Part shown: positions 61,906-64,000 of the stretch, in pieces
Layout: every line of letters starts with the position of its first letter
How positions within the stretch are numbered: the stretch's first letter is position 1
NCBI RefSeq assembly: GCF_017498505.1
Contig: NZ_CP071798.1
Location: 4,141,501 to 4,205,500 of the forward strand
Source: Sporosarcina sp. Te-1
GTDB lineage: Bacteria > Bacillota > Bacilli > Bacillales_A > Planococcaceae
Direction of reading: 5' to 3'
DNA length: 64,000 nucleotides
Notes under the pieces: generated by a model
Told to the model about the DNA's origin: nothing
Seen by the model: only the letters and a program-made list of their open reading frames with translations
Databases searched by the model: none
Translations under genes and position numbers: made by a program

Positions 61906-61957
61906 TTTACTTTGTGTCAAATTCATCCTATAATTTAATTAATCAAAGATAGTCAAA
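61906..61957 (+). promoter_or_regulatory. SigA promoter with a CtsR operator for clpB
   Basis: TTTACT (61906-61911), 17 bases, TATAAT (61929-61934). AATCAAA-GAT-AGTCAAA (61941-61957) matches the CtsR heptad box (A/G)GTCAAA-NAN-(A/G)GTCAAA and covers the transcription start. CtsR controls clp genes in Bacillales. Confidence 0.75.
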
Positions 61958-61981
61958 GTCAAACTGTAGAGGTGATTGCAT

Positions 61982-64000
61982 ATGAGAATGGATGGAGTAC
62001 AGGAAGATCAACGCACACCCCTTGAACAATTCGGCCGCAATTTAGTCGAAGAAGTGAAAAAAGGAAACATGGATCCTGTCATCGGGCGGGATGAGGAAAT
62101 CCGCAATGTGGTACGGATCTTATCGAGAAAAACGAAAAACAATCCGGTGCTGATCGGAGAACCAGGGGTCGGGAAGACAGCGATTGTCGAAGGCCTTGCC
62201 CAGCGGATTGTTAAAGGGGATGTACCGGAAGGGTTGAAGGACCGCCAGATTTATGAACTGGATATGAGCGCCCTCATCGCCGGAGCTAAATATCGGGGCG
62301 AATTTGAAGAACGCTTGAAGGGCGTTTTGAAACAAGTGAAGGATAGTGAAGGGGACATCATTCTCTTCATAGATGAAATCCATACGATTGTCGGTGCCGG
62401 TAAGACAGATGGAGCAATGGATGCCGGTAATATGTTGAAGCCGATGCTTGCACGCGGGGAGCTTCATTGCATTGGGGCGACAACACTGGACGAATACCGG
62501 ATGTACATCGAGAAGGATCCTGCGCTGGAGCGCCGTTTCCAGCAAGTGCTTGTCCGGGAACCGTCTGTGGAGGATACCATTTCTATTTTGCGCGGACTGA
62601 AGGAACGTTTTGAACTGCACCACGGCGTGCGAATTCACGACCGGGCGCTTGTTGCGGCAGCGACATTATCCGACCGCTATTTAACAGACCGCTTCATGCC
62701 GGACAAGGCAATTGACTTAATGGATGAGGCAAGTGCCATGATCCGTACGGAAATCGACTCGATGCCGCAGGAACTGGATACGGTGACGCGTCGTATCATG
62801 CAGCTTGAGATTGAAGAACAAGCGCTTCGGAAGGAAAAAGATGCGATCAGCCAAACCCGGCTGGAAGCGTTGCGTGATGAGCTGACGGATTTAAAGGAAT
62901 CATCTGCCGGCATGCGGGAGCAATGGAACAAGGAAAAAGAGACATTGCGCCACATCCAGGAGAAACGGGAAGAATTGGATCGCTACCGTCGTGAGTTGGA
63001 AGATGCGCAAAATCGTTTTGATTTGAATAAAGCCGCTGAGCTGCAATACGGAAAGATTCCGGCGCTCGAGCAAGAGTTAAAGGAATTGGAGGCACCCCTA
63101 GCAGGCAGCCAGGACAATCGATTGCTTCGAGAAGAAGTGACGGAAGATGAAATCGCAACGATTGTAGCCCGTTGGACTGGAATTCCGGTAACGAAGCTTG
63201 TCGAGGGAGAACGAGAGAAGCTTCTCCGTCTTCGGGAAACATTGGAGGAGCGGGTCATTGGCCAAGACGATGCTGTACAGCTCGTGACGGAAGCTGTTTG
63301 GCGCGCGCGTGCGGGCATTAAAGACCCGAACAAACCAATCGGTTCGTTTCTGTTCCTCGGTCCGACGGGGGTCGGGAAGACCGAGCTTGCGAAGACGCTG
63401 GCGGCTACATTATTCGATTCCGAAGACCATTTCATCCGGATCGACATGTCCGAATACATGGAAAAGCACAGCGTCTCCCGCCTTGTTGGGGCACCTCCCG
63501 GCTATATCGGCTACGAAGAAGGAGGACAACTGACAGAAGCAGTGCGACGCAATCCCTATTCAGTCGTCCTGCTGGATGAAATCGAGAAGGCGCATCCCGA
63601 TGTATCGAACATTCTGCTTCAAATTTTGGATGACGGCCGTATTACCGATAGCCAAGGACGGCTCGTCCATTTTACCAATACAGTCGTCATCATGACGTCA
63701 AATATCGGTTCAGCCTATTTGTTGGATGGCCATTTTGATTCAGAGGATCATGCGGCGGAAGATCTTGTCATGGCTGAATTGCGTCGTCATTTTAAACCGG
63801 AACTGCTCAACAGGATGGATGATATTATCATCTTCCATTCTTTATCCGGTAACGCATTCGGATTGATTGCGAAAAAACTGCTTGAGGATCTTGTCAAACG
63901 GCTTGGTGAGCAAGAGGTGGAGTTGGATTATGACGATTCGGTCATTGATTGGATTGTCAAGGAAGGTACGGATGCAGACTTCGGTGCCCGCCCGTTAAAA
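61982..64000 (+). CDS. clpB: ClpB-like disaggregase without the N-terminal domain (3' end outside the window)
   Basis: At least 673 residues of a two-ring AAA+ disaggregase that rescues aggregated proteins with DnaK. The first ATPase starts almost at once ([29 protein letters not shown]), Walker A GEPGVGKT is near residues 59-66, against 206-213 in E. coli ClpB, so the Clp-N domain of about 145 residues is missing. Walker [10 protein letters not shown], the long ClpB-type M-domain coil (about 255-385) and the second ring with [14 protein letters not shown] and [13 protein letters not shown] are all present. GAGGTGATT precedes ATG 61982. The M-domain points to ClpB rather than ClpC. Confidence 0.85.
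   Translation, partial: MRMDGVQEDQRTPLEQFGRNLVEEVKKGNMDPVIGRDEEIRNVVRILSRKTKNNPVLIGEPGVGKTAIVEGLAQRIVKGDVPEGLKDRQIYELDMSALIAGAKYRGEFEERLKGVLKQVKDSEGDIILFIDEIHTIVGAGKTDGAMDAGNMLKPMLARGELHCIGATTLDEYRMYIEKDPALERRFQQVLVREPSVEDTISILRGLKERFELHHGVRIHDRALVAAATLSDRYLTDRFMPDKAIDLMDEASAMIRTEIDSMPQELDTVTRRIMQLEIEEQALRKEKDAISQTRLEALRDELTDLKESSAGMREQWNKEKETLRHIQEKREELDRYRRELEDAQNRFDLNKAAELQYGKIPALEQELKELEAPLAGSQDNRLLREEVTEDEIATIVARWTGIPVTKLVEGEREKLLRLRETLEERVIGQDDAVQLVTEAVWRARAGIKDPNKPIGSFLFLGPTGVGKTELAKTLAATLFDSEDHFIRIDMSEYMEKHSVSRLVGAPPGYIGYEEGGQLTEAVRRNPYSVVLLDEIEKAHPDVSNILLQILDDGRITDSQGRLVHFTNTVVIMTSNIGSAYLLDGHFDSEDHAAEDLVMAELRRHFKPELLNRMDDIIIFHSLSGNAFGLIAKKLLEDLVKRLGEQEVELDYDDSVIDWIVKEGTDADFGARPLK

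Overview
The window is a chromosomal segment of a motile, aerobic, low-to-mid GC Gram-positive bacterium of the order Bacillales. Gene order follows the Bacillus subtilis comF-flagellin-secA-ftsEX-minJ chromosome arm, and other blocks match B. subtilis neighbourhoods (yisKL, yitUVW, addBA). Frequent TTG and GTG starts after strong AGGAGG sites, a TlpA-like thioredoxin beside a PDZ protease and a CtsR-type heat-shock site fit a Planococcaceae/Sporosarcina-like organism; the genus is an inference from memory.

Layout: 1-4.3 kb holds the end of an S9 peptidase, a GNAT acetyltransferase, an SF0329-like protein and an ABC exporter operon ending in its own TetR repressor, with twin operators around the promoter. 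4.4-6.3 kb holds a displaced comFB and a divergent pair: a short second flagellin and a FliS-like chaperone. 6.6-9.7 kb holds an enoyl-CoA hydratase, an EAL-HDOD protein and a DegV protein. 9.7-18.5 kb is the late competence/flagellar block (comFA, comFC, yvyF, flgM, flgN, flgK, flgL, a yviE-like gene, fliW, csrA, hag). 18.8-26.9 kb interrupts the flagellar genes with a decayed oligopeptide ABC locus, a possible SigD-controlled unknown gene, a gamma-glutamyltranspeptidase, a chemoreceptor, a glutamine amidotransferase and a globin sensor with an eroded signalling tip. 27-30 kb resumes with flaG, fliD, fliS, fliT and a PilZ protein. 30.5-43.5 kb is core: hpf, secA, prfB (programmed frameshift), cccB, ftsE, ftsX, an M23 hydrolase activator, a membrane protein plus thioredoxin, ctpB, minJ, csbA. 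43.5-54.3 kb: azlDC, a DedA-superfamily protein, addB, addA and a YeiB-like protein. 54.4-64 kb: yisK, yisL, a microprotein, a membrane-anchored amylase-like protein without the catalytic nucleophile, yitS/U/V/W-like genes, rraA-like, and an N-domain-less clpB cut by the window edge.

The most unusual feature is a family of five intergenic arrays (about 4.77, 6.37, 31.2, 45.4 and 56.0 kb) of short 9-base cores, CGCGCATAA/CGAGCATAA or ATACGAGCA, repeated every 20-21 bases, two turns of B-DNA, with variable spacers. I know of no described element with this architecture. The flagellar genes appear tied together by SigD-like promoters and by a FliW-CsrA switch with a visible CsrA hairpin in the hag leader.
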